Source: Paracoccus aminovorans (GTDB taxonomy: Bacteria; Pseudomonadota; Alphaproteobacteria; Rhodobacterales; Rhodobacteraceae). Taken from it: a stretch of DNA of 64,000 nucleotides. The notes beneath the pieces are model-generated. The model was not told the DNA's origin. It did no database searches and was given only the letters and a program-made list of their open reading frames with translations. The stretch covers positions 218,435 through 282,434 of the forward strand of contig NZ_KQ955211.1 in NCBI RefSeq assembly GCF_001546115.1. Reading direction: 5' to 3'. This document shows, piece after piece, positions 61,175 through 64,000 of this stretch. The translations under genes and the position numbers were made by a program. Every line of letters starts with the position of its first letter. Positions within the stretch are counted from its first letter, which is position 1.

Positions 61175-61190
61175 GTTCACAGCTGTGAAC
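61175..61190 (-). promoter_or_regulatory. Perfect 16-base palindrome upstream of cas3
   Basis: GTTCACAG followed directly by CTGTGAAC, 28 bases ahead of the cas3 start. It is a strong candidate operator for a regulator of the lost CRISPR-Cas operon, for example a LysR-, TetR- or GntR-type protein. Confidence 0.5.
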
Positions 61191-61660
61191 TTTGCAGGGA
61201 AATATTGCGGATCATTTTAACCGCCGAGAATTCGCCCCTGGCGGCATTCACTGAAAGATCCCCAGATAGGCCGCGGGCGTGCGAATCTGGTCAACCGTTG
61301 CAGCATCGGCTGCTGCGATCATGTCCATATGCCTTAACGTCTGGTGCCAGACAGCATCGCAAATTCCGATCATCGGACGCAACCTCTCAGCGCTTACCAG
61401 CGCCGTCCCGTCACTGATTGGCTCTACAGGAAGGCCTTGCAGTCCATCGCACGTGTCGATCACCTCGGCCAGGGGCCGTCTGTCACGGTTTCGACACTGC
61501 TGTCAGAATCAGGATTTTTTTGTGTATTGTATTGGTGCTGCTCATTCCGGTTGTCATTGCTGCTCGAATCCTCGGCGAAAGATGCAAAGCGCGGTAGGTT
61601 ATCCACAGCCGCAGCCAGCACGATGTGAGCTACTCCCCGGACATCGGACAGTGACGGAAG
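61191..61660. other. Gap between cas3 remnant and IS remnant
   Basis: A relatively AT-rich stretch. On the minus strand a 71-codon frame (61248-61463, starting MIDTCDGLQGLPVEPISDG) could be the tail of a lost gene, such as a cas regulator, but I recognise no family. No CRISPR repeat is visible. Confidence 0.35.
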
Positions 61661-61677
61661 CTACGGTCTGACGTTTC

Positions 61678-62160
61678 TTGGTCTCCAAGGACGAGTGGAA
61701 GAAATCGCTACTGGATGGCGCTGCGGGTATTTTCGAGCGGGGCAGCCGAAAGCCTGCTGAGGCGGACGAGGAAACGGTCCGCTCGCTGCATGCCAAGATC
61801 GGGGAACTGGCTGTGGCCAACGATTTTTTGTCACGAAAGCTCAAGCCGTGGACCGGCAAGCGGGGCGCAGGTTGATTGGGCCGGACCATCCCGCGCTGTC
61901 GACCGGCGCACAGTGCCGCCTCTGTCGGTCTCGCGCTCGTCGTTCTATGACGAGCCATCGGGTGAGACGGAGATGAACCGGAGTCTGATGCAGCTGATCG
62001 ATCGGCAGTTCCTGGACACGCCCTTCTACGGCGTCCGGCGATGACGTGGCATCTGCAAAATGAGGGCCACGGCGTGAACCAGAAGCGCATCCTGCGGCTC
62101 ATGCGCTTGATGCCGATCGATCAGAAGCCCGACAGCGAGAAACGGGTCCTTGCGATGCCA
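61678..62160 (+). mobile_element. IS3-family transposase remnant (orfA end and orfB start)
   Basis: The end of an orfA (VSKDEWKKSLLDGAAGIF, DEETVRSLHAKIGELAVAND, FLSRKLKPWTGK) overlaps the start of an orfB in other frames (PSGETEMNRSLMQLIDRQF, LDTPFYGVRR, MTWHLQNEGHGVNQKRI, LRLMRLM). These are typical IS3 features. The orfA 5' half and the orfB DDE catalytic domain are missing, and frames are broken, so it cannot transpose alone. No terminal inverted repeats were found. It abuts the place where repC would be expected. Confidence 0.75.
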
Positions 62161-62240
62161 GATCGCGCAAGACGTCCCATTTATCGACGGGATGGCCTTG
62201 CGGTGCCACACCGATTGACCACCCTGGACGTGCTAAGATC

Positions 62241-62278
62241 GAAGGGGTCTCGTGGGGTACATGCTCCACGGAACCTTC
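62241..62278 (+). ncRNA. Hairpin resembling the end of a repABC antisense RNA
   Basis: Two stacked stems (GAAGG 62241-62245 with CCTTC 62274-62278; CGTGG 62251-62255 with CCACG 62266-62270) are followed by TTTAGCTTG on the plus strand. In repABC replicons a small antisense RNA lies between repB and repC, opposite to the rep genes, and ends in such a stem. Position and strand fit. The rest of that RNA and repC are missing. Confidence 0.4.
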
Positions 62279-62321
62279 TTTAGCTTGTCCGTGCCCCCTG
62301 TATGGTTTCCGACTGCTCTCC

Positions 62322-63269
62322 TCAACGCCTCTTGTAGCGGGCGTGAAGCTCTTCAAGGGCGGTGCCGGCATGGTCCAGAAGCCATTCCGCCCAATCCTGA
62401 TCCTTGGTCTGCACCTCCAGCCGCAAACCGTCCCGGGTTCGGGTCAGCCTCGCGGCGCTGTCCTTGTCCAGCGCCAGCCGGCGCGTCTCGCGTCGTGGAC
62501 CGGGCGGCGTCACGGCCTTTCGTAAACGAAGGCTTACCGCATCGAACGCAGCAACCGAGGGGTCGGCAGCGTCCGGCCGCGCTTGGCTGCGGGCGCGCTG
62601 CGCCAGCTCCGCCAGCTCCGGGACGGGCAGGGCGGCGGCTTGCAGGTCCTTGACCATCGCCTCCCAACGCGGCCGACCGACGCCATGTGCCGGGCCGATA
62701 GCCGAGGCGAGCTCGCGCCCTACCGCCCGCGCCACGGAAAGCGCCATGGAAACGGCGGATTTCGTCATGTTCAGCACCTCGGCGACCTCGGTCTGATTGC
62801 CGAAGCCGCTTTCCGTCAACTCCTGGGCAAACAGCGCCTTCTCGATGAAGCTCAGGTCGCGGCGGCCCGTGTTTTCAGAGGCTTGGGCCACGACGGCCGC
62901 GTGATCGTCGAGAGCGGCGATCATGGCGCGCACCTTGCCCACCTGGCTTGATCCGCGCACCGCCTCAAGCCGCCGGCGGCCATAGACCAGCAGGTAATGA
63001 TCCGGACGCGCCGGGTCGCGGCGCACGAGGATCGGCACGGTCTGGCCCACCGCCTCGATCGAGGCGCGCAAATCGGCCACATCCGCCGGATCCAGCCGGT
63101 CGGCGCTGCGCTCATCGGTGATCGACTCGGGGTCCAGGTCCCAGATCCGGTGCGTATCGACCGCATCGCGCGCCGAGCGCAATGCCCGGTTCGCCATCAT
63201 CGGTGCTGCCGGTGCGGCGCCGGTCATGTTGTCCAGCATCGACATGCGGCGTTTCTTGCCTTCGCTCAT
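62322..63269 (-). CDS. repB: Plasmid partitioning protein RepB (ParB family)
   Basis: A 315-aa centromere-binding protein of repABC replicons. It has the ParB N-terminal segment (QTVPILVRRDPARPDHYLLVYGRRRLEAVR, residues about 75-105), ARENxxRxDLSFIE-type ASENTGRRDLSFIEKALFAQEL, a helix-turn-helix (TEVAEVLNMTKSAVSMALSVAR) and a C-terminal RepB domain. The start overlaps the repA stop (ATGA). No parS palindrome was identified. Normally repC would follow; here an IS remnant and decayed cas genes follow. Confidence 0.93.
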   Translation of the reverse strand: MSEGKKRRMSMLDNMTGAAPAAPMMANRALRSARDAVDTHRIWDLDPESITDERSADRLDPADVADLRASIEAVGQTVPILVRRDPARPDHYLLVYGRRRLEAVRGSSQVGKVRAMIAALDDHAAVVAQASENTGRRDLSFIEKALFAQELTESGFGNQTEVAEVLNMTKSAVSMALSVARAVGRELASAIGPAHGVGRPRWEAMVKDLQAAALPVPELAELAQRARSQARPDAADPSVAAFDAVSLRLRKAVTPPGPRRETRRLALDKDSAARLTRTRDGLRLEVQTKDQDWAEWLLDHAGTALEELHARYKRR

Positions 63270-64000
63270 CCGCGCCTCCAGGTCTTTTGGATCAAGGCTG
63301 CAATCTCATCGTTCACCGCATTCAGGCTTTCCACCGCGCGGTCATAGGTCGAGCGGGTAAAGGCGCTGCGGTCCACTTCGTAAAGCGTCTGCTTGGTCAG
63401 GCCGGCATCGGAAATCGCGGTGGATTTCAGCATCGGCGCGTTCAGCACGTTGTCGCCATACATCGTGCGCAAAAAGGCCACGATGCGGTTCTGCGGCGCG
63501 TCCGAGGGCTCATAGCGGGTCAGCAGGTAGCGCATCCAGTCATGCGACATGTCGGCGCCGCTGTCGGCGATCACGTCCATCAGGTCGGCGGTCATGCGCA
63601 GGAACTGGCTCATCGACATCACGTCCAGCATCTCGGGGTGGATGGTGACCAGCACGCCGGTCGCGGCCGACAGCGCCGACATGGTCAGAAAACCCAGTTG
63701 CGGCGGACAGTCGATGACCACCACGTCGTAATCGGCATCGACCTGCGCCAGCGCCTCGCGCACTCGGAAAAAGAACAGCCCGGCATTGCCTTGGGCCAGG
63801 GCACGGGGCGTTTCATGCTCGAACTCCATCAGTTCGAGATTGCCGGGAATCAGGTCCAGGCCGGGGATATAGGTCTTGCGGATCACCGCCTGGATCGGCG
63901 CCGGATCGTCATAGCGGATCGCGTCGTAAAGCGTGCCCCCGTCGGGCAGGTCGAATTCGGGCTGCACCCCGTGCAGTGCCGTCATCGAGGCCTGCGGGTC
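63266..64000 (-). CDS. repA: Plasmid partitioning ATPase RepA (ParA family), partial
   Basis: The C-terminal 244 codons of a RepA, running off the right edge. The first visible residues are DPQASMTALHG, the conserved stretch after the P-loop lysine region of ParA proteins. Then follow YDVVVIDCPPQLGFLTMSAL (Walker B/A' type), HPEMLDVMSMSQFL and LTRYEPSDAPQNRIVAFL, typical of RepA of repABC plasmids. The N-terminal HTH and P-loop lie outside the window. It is coupled to repB by ATGA. Confidence 0.93.
   Translation of the reverse strand, partial: DPQASMTALHGVQPEFDLPDGGTLYDAIRYDDPAPIQAVIRKTYIPGLDLIPGNLELMEFEHETPRALAQGNAGLFFFRVREALAQVDADYDVVVIDCPPQLGFLTMSALSAATGVLVTIHPEMLDVMSMSQFLRMTADLMDVIADSGADMSHDWMRYLLTRYEPSDAPQNRIVAFLRTMYGDNVLNAPMLKSTAISDAGLTKQTLYEVDRSAFTRSTYDRAVESLNAVNDEIAALIQKTWRRG

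Noticed and set aside
61248..61463. 71-aa minus-strand frame as a cas regulator
   Set aside because: It has no recognisable DNA-binding motif or family, and it lies between two degenerate regions; kept only as a note for the gap.
54500..62300. CRISPR array near the cas remnants
   Set aside because: I looked for regularly spaced 28-29-base repeats on both sides of the cas genes and in the gap 61191-61660 and saw none.
1..64000. tRNA or rRNA genes
   Set aside because: No cloverleaf-type TTCGA/GGTTCGAATCC arms or rRNA-like stretches were noticed in any gap; nearly all gaps are too short.

Overview
The window is very GC-rich, almost fully coding DNA with ATGA-type gene overlaps. It carries a repA/repB partition pair of the repABC type at its right edge. 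Gene content (betaine transport, DMSP-lyase-like cupin, urease with ureJ, EcfG-type promoter motifs, TonB receptors) points to a Rhodobacterales alphaproteobacterium, most likely Paracoccus. I read it as part of a large secondary replicon (chromid or megaplasmid), because minCDE and urease sit on the same molecule as repAB. The genus is inferred from gene flavour only.

Layout. 1-7.3 kb: a quaternary-amine locus with an ABC betaine/choline transporter, a pyrroline-5-carboxylate-reductase-like protein, a TetR regulator, a demethylase-type flavin oxidoreductase and a DMSP-lyase-like cupin. 7.6-9.5 kb: minCDE. 9.7-11.5 kb: a cytoplasmic subtilase with a small partner. 11.7-18.4 kb: a tightly coupled signalling operon (CBS/nucleotidyltransferase, small membrane protein, symporter-histidine kinase, lone receiver, and a pseudokinase fused to a DnaQ-type exonuclease). 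18.5-22.8 kb: a FepA-like receptor with its own two-component system. 23.1-24.7 kb: aidB. 24.7-28.5 kb: a decaying accessory island (metallophosphoesterase, AAA ATPase and a small protein, all disrupted). 28.5-32.4 kb: the trehalose operon otsB-GH15-otsA. 32.6-37.4 kb: a siderophore receptor, a glycosyltransferase and a LysR regulator. 37.5-43.8 kb: a TonB receptor divergent from a mop/MolABC-like operon, with a ModE-box-like dyad in front of each side; I predict an outer-to-inner-membrane molybdate or tungstate route. 43.8-49.0 kb: a non-homologous end-joining cluster (two Ku genes, LigD, small stress proteins) with GGAAC-N16-CGTT promoter motifs. 49.1-54.5 kb: ureDAJBCEFG. 54.7-61.1 kb: a wrecked type I-E CRISPR-Cas interference operon, cut off inside cas6e by an ABC-transporter fragment, with no cas1, cas2 or array. 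61.7-62.2 kb: an IS3-family remnant. 62.2-64 kb: repB and repA, with no repC where it would be expected.

The two most informative parts are the predicted Mo/W uptake locus (37.5-43.8 kb) and the stress-sigma wiring of end joining (44.7-49.1 kb). Two regions are clearly degenerate (24.7-28.5 kb and 54.7-62.2 kb), while the genes around them are intact, so I read the broken frames as real decay rather than sequencing error.
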